Source of the DNA: Pseudomonadales bacterium
GTDB taxonomy: Bacteria > Pseudomonadota > Gammaproteobacteria > Pseudomonadales > DC-out160
Assembly (NCBI GenBank): GCA_016765265.1
Contig: JAESQG010000059.1
Location: 1 to 8,056, forward strand
DNA: 8,056 nucleotides
Direction: 5' to 3'
In this document: positions 1 to 6,733 of the stretch, piece after piece
Position numbering within the stretch: the first letter of the stretch is position 1
Layout of the letters: each line of letters opens with the position of its first letter
The notes under the pieces: generated by a model
What the model was told of the DNA's origin: nothing
What the model saw: only the letters and a program-made list of their open reading frames with translations
The model's database searches: none
Made by a program: the position numbers and the translations under genes

Positions 1-48
1 GGATAAAGTGAATAGAGTAACCGTTGAGTGGGCAATAGACTTAAACAT
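1..48 (-). CDS. 5' end of an unidentified gene, probably with an N-terminal signal or membrane segment (partial)
   Basis: An ATG at 46-48 on the minus strand opens 16 codons (MFKSIAHSTVTLFTLS) that run off the left edge without a stop. A consensus ribosome binding site, AGGAGG on the minus strand (plus positions 56-61), sits 7 bases upstream, which is the best reason to believe the start. After the lysine at position 3 the residues are mostly small or hydrophobic, as expected for the beginning of a signal peptide or a transmembrane helix, but too little is visible to decide. A good promoter and a structured leader lie just upstream. The product cannot be identified from 16 residues. Confidence 0.6.
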   Translation of the reverse strand, partial: MFKSIAHSTVTLFTLS

Positions 49-64
49 ACAACTCCCTCCTGGT

Positions 65-125
65 GCCAATTAACCAACAGTGAGTAGCTCTTTTTTACAA
101 GCACTGGGAACCGTAGTTAATTGGC
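65..125 (-). promoter_or_regulatory. Inverted repeat spanning the 5' leader of the left-edge gene
   Basis: GCCAATTAAC at 65-74 and GTTAATTGGC at 116-125 are perfect 10-base inverted copies, separated by 41 bases. Nested inside are CAGTG at 78-82 and CACTG at 102-106, a second inverted pair. If the promoter above is right, transcription starts almost exactly at the outer arm, and the inner end of the structure stops 3 bases before the AGGAGG ribosome binding site. It could be a 5' stabilising stem, a translational control structure, or a pair of operator sites for a repressor. Confidence 0.4.
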
Positions 126-132
126 GATTGTT

Positions 133-162
133 ATTATTATTTTGTTATATTTTTAATGTAAA
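133..162 (-). promoter_or_regulatory. Sigma-70-type promoter for the left-edge minus-strand gene
   Basis: Read on the minus strand there is a -35 box TTTACA (plus 157-162, five of six matches to consensus) and a -10 box AATAAT (plus 133-138, five of six matches), separated by 18 bases. Transcription would start near position 126 and give a leader of about 78 bases before the ATG at 48. The AT-rich context makes chance matches easier, so this is a good candidate and not proof. Confidence 0.45.
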
Positions 163-514
163 AAGGTGCTGGAGATAGGTCAGACATTAGCAGCTCGTCT
201 ATCAATGTTCAATAATCAAAATTTGAGCTCGGCGCTCGCATTGAAATCCCGTGCTAGATAGGCATTTTCTGACGATGTTATTCAATATCACCGGTCATTT
301 GGTGTCATCGATGTCAGGGGAGTTTTTTAAATGGCTAAATAAATAACAAGTTGGTATAGGGAAGGAAACAATTGCGGTGTTATCATATTCCTGGGGCTAC
401 ATTTCAGCATGGAAAGAACCTATTGTGTTAAATATATAGCATATGATGGTTAAATCAGTTTTGTTGACCTCAATGGATTGGTTTGAGTTTGCAAAGCCGA
501 AACAAATAGGGTGG
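163..514. other. Intergenic stretch without a convincing gene
   Basis: About 350 bases separate the left-edge promoter from the end of serA. Open frames here are short and lack good starts; the best on the plus strand runs from a GTG at 251 to a TAA at 344-346 (31 codons) with no ribosome binding site. A possible transposase scrap lies at 372-431. I found no clear hairpin with a T-run immediately after the serA stop on the minus strand, so its terminator is not identified. Confidence 0.5.
372..431 (+). pseudogene. Possible remnant of a REP-associated (IS200-like) transposase N-terminus
   Basis: Starting at a TTG with GAAGGA five bases before it, 19 codons read LRCYHIPGATFQHGKNLLC and then stop. 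The pattern R-x-Y-H-I-P-G-A-T-F followed four residues later by N-L-L resembles, in register, the start of RAYT transposases of the Y1 family (typically ...PGATYFFTVNLL...). The four intervening residues do not match, and nothing recognisable follows. It is either a decayed fragment or a coincidence in non-coding DNA. Confidence 0.22.
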
Positions 515-1759
515 TTAAAATAATACGCGGGTCTTGATGGTGCCGCTGATGCCTCGAAGTTTCTTCAAGGCTAATTCACTGTAATCTGCGTCCACATCGA
601 TAACCACGTAACCTACCTTGTCATTGGTTTGCAGAAACTGCGATGAAATGTTAATGCCGTTGTCGGAAAAGACGCGGTTTATTTCTGATAAAACGCCTGG
701 TTTATTTTCATGGATGTGTAGTAAACGATGTACATTTTCGTGTAGCGGTAGCGCCGCTTCGGGAAAGTTGACGGAAGAAATGGTCGAGCCATTGTCGCTG
801 TATTTAATGAACTTCTCTGAAACTTCTACACCAATATTTTCTTGAGCTTCAAGTGTACTGCCACCTACATGGGGTGTGAGGATAACGTTATCAAACTCCC
901 GCAGAGGCGAAATAAATTCATCGTCATTGGAGCGGGGTTCCACTGGGAAGACATCGATTGCGGCACCCAGTAGATGTTTGGCTTTTAACGAGGCGGTTAA
1001 TGCCTCGATGTCTACAACACTACCTCTAGAGGCATTGATTAGGATGGAGTCCTTTTTAATGGCATCAAATTCTTTTTTACCAAACATGTTTTGAGTGTTT
1101 GGGGTCTCGGGTACATGTAAACTAACGACATCACTAATGCGTAATAGATCGTGGAGGTTAGCCACTTGTTCGGCATTACCCAAAGGCAGCTTTGTGACCG
1201 TGTCATAAAATTTCACTTTCATTCCCAATGACTCTGCCAAAACACTGAGTTGAGAACCAATACTCCCGTAACCAATGATAGCCAATGTTTTGCCCCGAAT
1301 TTCATAGGATTTGGCAGCGCTCTTCTTCCAAATGCCTCGGTGGGCAAGTGCGTTTTTTTCTGCGACCCCACGCATTAATATTATTGCTTCGCCCAGAACC
1401 AGCTCCGCCACACTTCGGGTATTAGAATACGGCGCGTTAAAGACGGGGATGCCACGCATTAGAGCAGCTTGAGTGTCGACCTGATTTGTACCAATACAGA
1501 AGCAGCCAACGGATATTAATTTTTCAGCGGCGTCAAAAACACTTTTCGTTAACTGGGCTCTGGAACGAATCCCAATAAAATGAGCGTTCTTTATTTTTTC
1601 CTTTAGCTCTTTTTCGGGGAGTGCTGTTTTGATGTCTTCGATATTGGCGTAACCTGCCGCCTCGAAATTTTCCACTGCTGATGGATGAACCCCTTCCAAT
1701 AGAAGTATCCGAATCTTCTCTTTACCTAAGGAAGTTTTACCTACAGAATTTTTTGCCAT
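515..1759 (-). CDS. serA: D-3-phosphoglycerate dehydrogenase
   Basis: This enzyme oxidises 3-phosphoglycerate to 3-phosphohydroxypyruvate with NAD, the first step of serine synthesis in the cytoplasm. The 414-residue product aligns along its length with E. coli SerA (410 residues) as I remember it. Visible features are the N-terminal substrate-domain motif GCFCIGTNQVD, the nucleotide-binding loop GYGSIGSQ, the catalytic triad in INASRG (Arg), DVFPVEP (Glu) and TPHVGGST (His), and a C-terminal ACT domain starting near HIHENKPGVL. The His and Asn of that motif and the Asn of GINISSQ match the serine-binding residues of E. coli SerA, so feedback inhibition by serine is expected. The start is placed at 1759 (MAKNS...) by homology. 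An in-frame ATG at 1825 would add 22 residues not found in the family. Neither start has a clear ribosome binding site. Stop is TAA. Confidence 0.96.
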   Translation of the reverse strand: MAKNSVGKTSLGKEKIRILLLEGVHPSAVENFEAAGYANIEDIKTALPEKELKEKIKNAHFIGIRSRAQLTKSVFDAAEKLISVGCFCIGTNQVDTQAALMRGIPVFNAPYSNTRSVAELVLGEAIILMRGVAEKNALAHRGIWKKSAAKSYEIRGKTLAIIGYGSIGSQLSVLAESLGMKVKFYDTVTKLPLGNAEQVANLHDLLRISDVVSLHVPETPNTQNMFGKKEFDAIKKDSILINASRGSVVDIEALTASLKAKHLLGAAIDVFPVEPRSNDDEFISPLREFDNVILTPHVGGSTLEAQENIGVEVSEKFIKYSDNGSTISSVNFPEAALPLHENVHRLLHIHENKPGVLSEINRVFSDNGINISSQFLQTNDKVGYVVIDVDADYSELALKKLRGISGTIKTRVLF

Positions 1760-1899
1760 TTTTGTGTGAACCAATAACGGATAGCGAGTATGTTTGTTTG
1801 CCGCATGGGCGGGAGGAAGCCGCATATGGTATCATATTAGGCAGAGTAAACCTCGGTGTTGAGGACACAGACTCGAAAAAATACGGACTATAATAGAGT
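1760..1899. promoter_or_regulatory. Divergent control region between serA and the D-2-hydroxyglutarate dehydrogenase gene
   Basis: The 140 bases must hold promoters for both directions. On the plus strand a perfect TATAAT lies at 1889-1894, only five bases before the ATG at 1900, with no good -35 box at 15-19 bases; if used, it would give a leaderless transcript. Other structure includes the inverted repeat ATATG / CATAT at 1824-1828 and 1833-1837, a possible operator, and a direct repeat GCCGCAT at 1800-1806 and 1819-1825. No strong serA promoter was recognised. Confidence 0.35.
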
Positions 1900-3294
1900 A
1901 TGCCTGGAAACCAACGAATTATTAAACAATTACAGTCTCTTGTAGATCAAGGCAAGTGCAGAACCGATGACGATAGTCTGCAACAGTATGGCCGTGATTG
2001 TACCAAGGTATATGAGCCCGCGCCCTTAGCCGTGGTTTTCCCAACATCCCTTGAGCAAGTGCAGGCCATTGTCCATTTTGCTAATCAGCAAGCTATTGCT
2101 TTGGTGCCCTCAGGTGGGCGCACTGGATTAAGCGGGGGCGCTGTGGCCTCAAAGGGTGAAGTGGTTGTGGCTTTCGATTATATGAACAGTATTAGTGACT
2201 TTAATCCTGTAGACCGCACCTTACGCTGCCAGGCAGGGGTCATCACCGAACGATTGCAACAATTTGCCGAGGAGCAAGGACTTTTTTATCCCGTGGATTT
2301 TGCTTCCAGCGGCTCTAGTCAAATTGGTGGCAATATTGCGACTAATGCCGGGGGTATTAAGGTCATTCGTTATGGACTGACCAGAGACTGGGTGGTGGGT
2401 TTGACTGTGGTGACGGGCGAAGGTGAAATCTTGAGGCTCAATAATGGGCTAGCAAAAAATGCGACAGGTTATGATTTTCGGCATCTCTTTATCGGTGCTG
2501 AAGGCACCTTAGGGTTTGTGGTAGAAGCCACCATACGATTAACTCGACCGCCAAAAAAATTGTCAGTACTGGTCTTGGGCGTTCCCGAATTTGAAGCGAT
2601 TATGAGTGTGTTGAACGCTTTTCAACAGAAGATTGAGTTGACGGCTTTTGAGTTTTTTTCTGAGCAAGCATTAAAGCACGTGATTGCACATGGCAATGTT
2701 CAGCGGCCTTTCGACACCGAGGCCCCGCTCTATGCCTTACTTGAGTATGAGGTACAGTCAGCACAAGATGAAGAAGACGTTATGACGCTGTTTGAAAATG
2801 CAGTGGAGCAGGGTTGGGTGACGGATGGCGTGATGAGTCAAAGTGAGGCGCAAGCGAAAGCCCTGTGGCGATTGCGAGAAGATATCAGCGAAACTATATC
2901 GGTTTTTACGCCTTACAAGAATGATATCGCTGTCTGCGTATCAAAAGTACCCGCGTTCCTGAATGAGGTGAATGCAGTGGTAGGGGAGCATTATCCTGAT
3001 TTTGAAATCATTTGGTTTGGCCATATTGGTGACGGTAATGTGCATTTGAATATTTTAAAACCTGATGATTTACCGAAGGATCAATTTTTTAAACAGTGCG
3101 CCAAAGTCAGTCAGTGGGTATTTGAAATAGTCCAGAAATACGGTGGCAGTGTATCGGCAGAGCATGGGGTGGGTATGATAAAAAAAGATTACCTGGGATA
3201 TACGCGATCTGAAATAGAAATCACTTATATGCGAGCTATGAAAAAAGTGTTCGATCCCAATGGCGTAATGAATCCTGGGAAAATTTTTGATTAA
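1900..3294 (+). CDS. FAD-dependent D-2-hydroxyglutarate dehydrogenase (GlcD/D2HGDH family)
   Basis: The 464-residue product is a flavoprotein of the vanillyl-alcohol oxidase superfamily that should oxidise D-2-hydroxyglutarate to 2-oxoglutarate and pass electrons to the respiratory chain. The N-terminal FAD-binding domain shows VPSGGRTGLSGG (residues 69-80), SSGSSQIGGNIATNAGG (136-152) and GAEGTLG (199-205). The C-terminal FAD-oxidase domain has LWRLRED (322-328), a lysine at 340, the metal-binding pair in GHIGDGNVH (His375, His382), and AEHGVG with Glu421-His422, closing with the family ending DPNGVMNPGKIF. These match the substrate and metal sites known for D2HGDH. Divergent placement from serA supports this substrate over glycolate or lactate, because SerA-type enzymes make D-2-hydroxyglutarate. 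Length matches Pseudomonas PA0317 as remembered. The ribosome binding site is weak. No signal peptide is seen. Stop is TAA. Confidence 0.88.
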   Translation: MPGNQRIIKQLQSLVDQGKCRTDDDSLQQYGRDCTKVYEPAPLAVVFPTSLEQVQAIVHFANQQAIALVPSGGRTGLSGGAVASKGEVVVAFDYMNSISDFNPVDRTLRCQAGVITERLQQFAEEQGLFYPVDFASSGSSQIGGNIATNAGGIKVIRYGLTRDWVVGLTVVTGEGEILRLNNGLAKNATGYDFRHLFIGAEGTLGFVVEATIRLTRPPKKLSVLVLGVPEFEAIMSVLNAFQQKIELTAFEFFSEQALKHVIAHGNVQRPFDTEAPLYALLEYEVQSAQDEEDVMTLFENAVEQGWVTDGVMSQSEAQAKALWRLREDISETISVFTPYKNDIAVCVSKVPAFLNEVNAVVGEHYPDFEIIWFGHIGDGNVHLNILKPDDLPKDQFFKQCAKVSQWVFEIVQKYGGSVSAEHGVGMIKKDYLGYTRSEIEITYMRAMKKVFDPNGVMNPGKIFD

Positions 3295-3321
3295 CCAGCT
3301 TGGATTATCCGAGGGCTAGGC

Positions 3322-3996
3322 ATGACCTATGTGAGTTGTTGGCGGGATGGAAGCGAGACAGGATTGCCGTCCGGTAAAGCGGTTTGTGTTGGCCGTAATT
3401 ATGCGGAACATGCCAAGGAGCTTAATAACCCCATTCCCTCTAGTCCTATCTTATTCATTAAACCTAAAACTGCACTGGTTAATCTAGAGCAAGCGATTGT
3501 CATCCCTGACGGTTACGGAGCTTGTCATCATGAAGCTGAAATAGCGGTACTGATTTCTCAGAGGATAAAAAATAACACGCCGCAGGAGGTGCAGAAGAAG
3601 ATAGGAGGCTATGGAGTAGGTTTGGACCTGACCCTGAGAGATTTGCAAAGTGAGCTGAAGGAGAAAGGTCATCCCTGGGAAGTAGCAAAATCTTTTGATG
3701 GTGCATGCCCGCTGTCAGGGTTTGTAAAAGGCTCTGATATTGAATCACCCGAGTCTTTAGGGGTGATATTACAGGTAAATGACATTGAGAAACAAAAGGG
3801 GAATGTGACTCAAATGCTCTACCCCGTGAATGACTTGATCGCCTATATGTCGCGCTTTTTCACCTTGGAACCGGGTGATATAGTGATGACAGGAACCCCG
3901 GCGGGTGTTGCGGCCCTCAATAACGGTGATCGGTTGAGATTGAGATTATGTCATCAGGGGTCGGCTGTTTTCGCCGTATCGACTGTAGTGGCATAA
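3322..3996 (+). CDS. Fumarylacetoacetate hydrolase family protein, YcgM/FAHD1-like (probable oxaloacetate tautomerase or decarboxylase)
   Basis: The 224-residue product is a single FAH domain, close in length and sequence to E. coli YcgM (about 219 residues) and to FAHD1. Visible motifs are VCVGRNYAEHAKEL (residues 21-34, with a catalytic-type His30), LFIKPKTAL (44-52), the metal ligands Glu71 and Glu73 in HHEAEIAVLI, Asp102 in GVGLDLTLRD, Lys124 in AKSFD, and GDIVMTGTPAGV (185-196). Members of this clade act on oxaloacetate, as decarboxylases or as enol/keto tautomerases, and other FAH proteins cleave acylpyruvates, so the exact substrate is inferred. A ribosome binding site (GAGGG at 3311-3315) precedes the ATG. 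Only 27 bases separate it from the dehydrogenase stop, so the two are probably one operon. It ends 21 bases before the convergent rpiA frame, with no obvious terminator between them. Confidence 0.88.
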   Translation: MTYVSCWRDGSETGLPSGKAVCVGRNYAEHAKELNNPIPSSPILFIKPKTALVNLEQAIVIPDGYGACHHEAEIAVLISQRIKNNTPQEVQKKIGGYGVGLDLTLRDLQSELKEKGHPWEVAKSFDGACPLSGFVKGSDIESPESLGVILQVNDIEKQKGNVTQMLYPVNDLIAYMSRFFTLEPGDIVMTGTPAGVAALNNGDRLRLRLCHQGSAVFAVSTVVA

Positions 3997-4017
3997 ACCC
4001 CCAGTAATAGTGACAAT

Positions 4018-4773
4018 TCATTTATCCCTTAATATAGTCTCCACTCCGCTGTCTCCACCGAGCAATAAGATATCCGCGCCGCGACAGGCATACAAACCAT
4101 TAGTGACGACTCCTACGATGTTGTTGATTTGCTCTTCTAATGTGGCTGGCTACGCGATGGACATGCCGTGTACATCTAAAATAATATTGCCATTATCCGT
4201 AACAAACCCGCTTCGATACACTGGGTCTCCCCCCAATCTCACGATATTTCTGGCCACATGACTGCGGGCCATAGGGATGACCTCAATCGGTAGTGGAAAT
4301 TTTCCCAACACATCAACCTTCTTGCTCTGGTCTGCAATGCAGACAAAGGACTTGGCCACTGCTGCGATAATTTTCTCTCTAGTTAACGCACCGCCGCCTC
4401 CCTTTATTAGGTTTAAGTAGCGATCAGCTTCATCTGCCCCATCCACATATACAGGGATTTCATCCACCGCAGTCAGTTCGTAAACCGGGATACCATGTGC
4501 TTTTAGCCTGGCGGCAGTGGCTTCGGAGCTGGCGACCGTCCCCTCGATTTTATGTTTGATAGTGGCGAGACCTTCGATAAAGAAGTTGGCAGTTGATCCG
4601 GTGCCAACGCCGACTATAGAGTCTTCTTCAACGTAGGCAAGGGCTGCCTCAGCAACCTGCTTTTTTAATAGGTCCTGTTTTGAGAGGTTTTGATTTGAGA
4701 GGTTTTGATTTGAGATGTTTTGTTATGATAGATCGTGCTTTGATAGATCGTGCTTTGATGGTGGGGGGCTCAT
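4018..4773 (-). pseudogene. rpiA: Ribose-5-phosphate isomerase A with two in-frame stop codons
   Basis: RpiA interconverts ribose 5-phosphate and ribulose 5-phosphate. Reading from the ATG at 4773, one frame covers 252 codons to a TGA at 4018-4020 with no frameshift, but codon 17 is TAA (4723-4725) and codon 208 is TAG (4150-4152). Apart from these, the protein is well conserved: GVGTGSTA (from residue 55), SSEATAARL, DGADE with Asp111 and Asp114, KGGGGALTREK with Lys124 and Glu133, GKFPLPIEVIPMA and GVVTNGL. The four catalytic residues correspond to E. coli Asp81, Asp84, Lys94 and Glu103 at a constant offset of 30, which reflects an N-terminal repeat extension. No ATG, GTG or TTG is in frame between the first stop and the GTG at 4467, so restart would lose the GTGST substrate loop. 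The second stop removes 43 C-terminal residues and falls where relatives carry an acidic residue (GAG to TAG would suffice). It may be a recent pseudogene, a sequencing error, or a readthrough gene; the first two are more likely. Confidence 0.85.
4669..4758 (-). repeat. 15-bp tandem repeat, six units, encoding a pentapeptide at the rpiA N-terminus
   Basis: Six consecutive 15-base units, read on the minus strand, encode SKHDL, SKHDL, S-stop-QNI, SNQNL, SNQNL and SKQDL. Units 1 and 2 are identical, as are units 4 and 5, which indicates recent duplication. The last unit leads directly into LLKKQVAEAALAYV and is probably the native N-terminus of RpiA; the five others are extra. The unit is a multiple of three, so copy-number change keeps the frame. 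Unit 3 holds the TAA stop, one base from a lysine AAA codon. Confidence 0.85.
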
Positions 4774-4781
4774 TTTAGTCG

Positions 4782-4788
4782 CCTTTCC
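4782..4788 (-). promoter_or_regulatory. Ribosome binding site of rpiA
   Basis: On the minus strand GGAAAGG lies 8 bases upstream of the ATG at 4771-4773. It supports that ATG as the real start and therefore places the tandem repeat inside the translated frame. Confidence 0.6.
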
Positions 4789-4848
4789 GGTTCAGGTGCT
4801 TTTGTGGCATGGCTGTTTTCAAGGTGCATGTGATGCCGAATCGTTACT

Positions 4849-4878
4849 TTGTGCAAGAAACTCGCTATTATGTATTAT
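4849..4878 (+). promoter_or_regulatory. Candidate promoter for ilvA in the rpiA-ilvA divergent region
   Basis: The 159 bases between the two starts (4774-4932) serve divergent genes. TTGTGC at 4849-4854 and TATTAT at 4873-4878, 18 bases apart, form a moderate sigma-70 match; another TATTAT at 4866-4871 overlaps the region. Transcription from the better pair would begin near 4885 and leave a leader of about 48 bases. No leader peptide or attenuator-like hairpin with an isoleucine or leucine codon run was found there. Confidence 0.3.
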
Positions 4879-4932
4879 CTCATTCTAAATCCAACAGAAG
4901 ATAGTCGAAAAACCACTGGTTTGTAGCAGAAT

Positions 4933-6453
4933 ATGCCCAATAAATACATAAAACGAATTCTCGAAGCGAATGTGTATGACGTCGCAATTGAAACCCCGCT
5001 TGATGTTGCTGCACACTTGTCTCAGCGCTTTAGCAATAATATTTTATTGAAACGAGAAGATTTACAGCCTGTTTTTTCCTTTAAACTGCGCGGCGCCTAC
5101 AACAAGGTTATTAATTTAAACGCCGAAGAACGCGCAATCGGTGTGATAACTGCGTCAGCAGGCAATCATGCTCAGGGACTGGCATTGGCAGCCCAGCGTT
5201 TAGGAATTAAAGCGGTCATCGTCATGCCCAAGACCACGCCTGGCATTAAAATTCGTTCGGTCAGGCATTATGGCGCCAAAGTGGTCCTGTTTGGCGATAC
5301 CTTCGATGAGGCTTATGGGCATTCCTTGGAGATAATGAAAGACAAGGGTTACACCTATGTGCATCCCTACGATGATCCCGATGTCATCGCTGGGCAGGGG
5401 ACTATCGCTATGGAGTTGCTGCGTCAGTATACCAAGCCTATCCACGCGTTATTTGTGCCGGTAGGCGGGGGAGGGTTGATTGCGGGGGTATCCGCTTATG
5501 TAAAATATTTGCGCCCTGATATTAAGGTGATCGGGGTCGAATCTGAAGATTCTGCTTGTTTGACAGAGGCTCTGAAGAAGGGTCGTCGAGTGACTCTGCC
5601 TGAAGTGGGGCTGTTCGCCGATGGAGTTGCTGTGGCGACTATAGGGAAAGAGCCCTTTCGGATAGCAAAAAAATGTGTGGATGAGGTGATTACGGCCTCA
5701 ACTGATGAAATATGCGCAGCCATAAAAGATATCTTTGACGACACTCGATCCATTACCGAGCCTGCTGGCGCTTTGGCTGTGGCAGGCTTGAAAAAATATG
5801 TGGATAAAACGGGCATTAAAGATGAAACGTTGATTGCTATTGATAGTGGGGCCAATGTCAATTTTGATCGTCTTCTGCATATTTCGGAAAGAACAGAGCT
5901 GGGAGAAAAGCGTGAGGCATTGCTGCTGGTTGCTATCCCGGAAAAGGTAGGGAGCTTTCGAAATTTCTGCCGCTTATTAGGTAAACGCAGCATCACCGAA
6001 TTTAATTATCGGTACGCCGACGAGGAGAAGGCTCATGTTTTTGTTGGTGTCCGTTTAGCAGACCGCGAAAGTGAGCTACCTGGGCTTATGGCTCATTTGG
6101 ACGGCAAAGGCTACGCGGTGACAGATATTTCGGATAATGAAATGGCCAAATTGCATATCCGCCATCTTGTTGGAGGAAGAGCTCAATCGGTACGCCATGA
6201 AGAAATTTTTCGATTTGAATTCCCAGAACGACCAGGTGCTCTTATGCGGTTTCTACATGCTTTAGGCAATAGGTGGAATATCAGCCTGTTCCACTATAGA
6301 AACCATGGAGCAGCATATGGACGGGTGTTGGTCGGTTTGCAAATGGAGCCGACGGCTAAATCTAAAAAGGAATTCAAGCAGTTTTTGCAAGAACTGGGTT
6401 ATCGCTACTGGGAAGAGACCGATAATCCGGCGTATAAGGCATTTCTAAGCTAG
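4933..6453 (+). CDS. ilvA: Threonine ammonia-lyase (threonine deaminase), biosynthetic
   Basis: IlvA converts threonine to 2-oxobutanoate and ammonia, the committed step of isoleucine synthesis. The 506-residue product has the PLP-dependent fold: Lys51 in SFKLRGAY binds the cofactor, SAGNHAQG (residues 75-82) contacts substrate, PVGGGGLIAG (176-185) holds the PLP phosphate, and SGANVNF begins at Ser305. Two ACT-like regulatory domains follow, about 328-400 (LLVAIPEKVGSF...) and 424-497 (FEFPERPGAL...WNISLFHYR). This two-domain form is the large enzyme regulated by isoleucine and valine, unlike the short catabolic TdcB type. Length is close to E. coli IlvA (514). It diverges from rpiA, as in Pseudomonas. 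No good ribosome binding site precedes the ATG; homology of MPNKYIKRILEANVYDV with Pseudomonas IlvA N-termini supports the start. Stop is TAG. Confidence 0.96.
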   Translation: MPNKYIKRILEANVYDVAIETPLDVAAHLSQRFSNNILLKREDLQPVFSFKLRGAYNKVINLNAEERAIGVITASAGNHAQGLALAAQRLGIKAVIVMPKTTPGIKIRSVRHYGAKVVLFGDTFDEAYGHSLEIMKDKGYTYVHPYDDPDVIAGQGTIAMELLRQYTKPIHALFVPVGGGGLIAGVSAYVKYLRPDIKVIGVESEDSACLTEALKKGRRVTLPEVGLFADGVAVATIGKEPFRIAKKCVDEVITASTDEICAAIKDIFDDTRSITEPAGALAVAGLKKYVDKTGIKDETLIAIDSGANVNFDRLLHISERTELGEKREALLLVAIPEKVGSFRNFCRLLGKRSITEFNYRYADEEKAHVFVGVRLADRESELPGLMAHLDGKGYAVTDISDNEMAKLHIRHLVGGRAQSVRHEEIFRFEFPERPGALMRFLHALGNRWNISLFHYRNHGAAYGRVLVGLQMEPTAKSKKEFKQFLQELGYRYWEETDNPAYKAFLS

Positions 6454-6496
6454 GTTGTTAGTGAGTTCTAAATCGAAACAGCCGGGCTACAAGGAA

Positions 6497-6542
6497 AATA
6501 ATTTTCAAAAAGAGTTTGTTTCTTTCTGTTTTGAGAATTATT
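6497..6542 (+). terminator. AT-rich stem-loop downstream of ilvA
   Basis: AATAATTTTCAAAA at 6497-6510 and TTTTGAGAATTATT at 6529-6542 pair over 14 positions; the single mismatch becomes a G-U pair in the transcript. The loop is 18 bases. It lies 43 bases after the ilvA stop. There is no T-run after the stem and the stem is AT-rich, so it may protect the mRNA 3' end more than terminate. The nearly symmetric stem could work on either strand. Confidence 0.4.
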
Positions 6543-6733
6543 CTGGCTAATCGTGTGATCTAGTGCACGTATTAATGATTTATAGCTTAATGCCTTATTG
6601 TGAATTTTTTAACCTAGTCTAATATTGTTAGTGTATCAGTTTGTATTTGAAGGATTTTACAGATCTTGTTCAGGATTATTGGTTTAGGTGGGTTGTAATG
6701 GTTTTTTTAAAAAAGTGTCTAAAAATAGTACGT

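Noticed and set aside
251..346. 31-codon plus-strand frame starting at GTG
   Set aside because: No ribosome binding site, no recognisable sequence, and a length expected by chance.
1760..1825. Longer serA start at the ATG at 1825
   Set aside because: The additional 22 residues have no counterpart in SerA proteins, and the MAKNS start at 1759 matches the family N-terminus.
4010..4261. Plus-strand open frame of 83 codons opposite rpiA
   Set aside because: It lies antisense to the conserved C-terminal coding part of rpiA, has no ribosome binding site, and its composition follows from the opposite strand.
4150..4467. A free-standing 105-residue minus-strand gene starting at GTG 4467
   Set aside because: It is only the middle of rpiA between a chance GTG and the second stop; it lacks the GTGST substrate loop and the C-terminus, and conserved RpiA sequence continues on both sides in the same frame.
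4150..4725. Genetic code reassignment or selenocysteine/pyrrolysine as the explanation of the rpiA stops
   Set aside because: TAA, TAG and TGA each terminate other intact genes here, the two stops are different codons, and RpiA needs no special residue at either position.
5496..5996. Minus-strand open frame of 166 codons inside ilvA
   Set aside because: It is antisense to the conserved PLP and ACT1 regions of ilvA, and its residue content looks like a reverse-strand shadow.
6554..6569. CRP-like site TGTGA-N6-GCACG
   Set aside because: The right half matches only three of five consensus bases, and it sits about 165 bases before the nearest -10 box, too far to assign a role.
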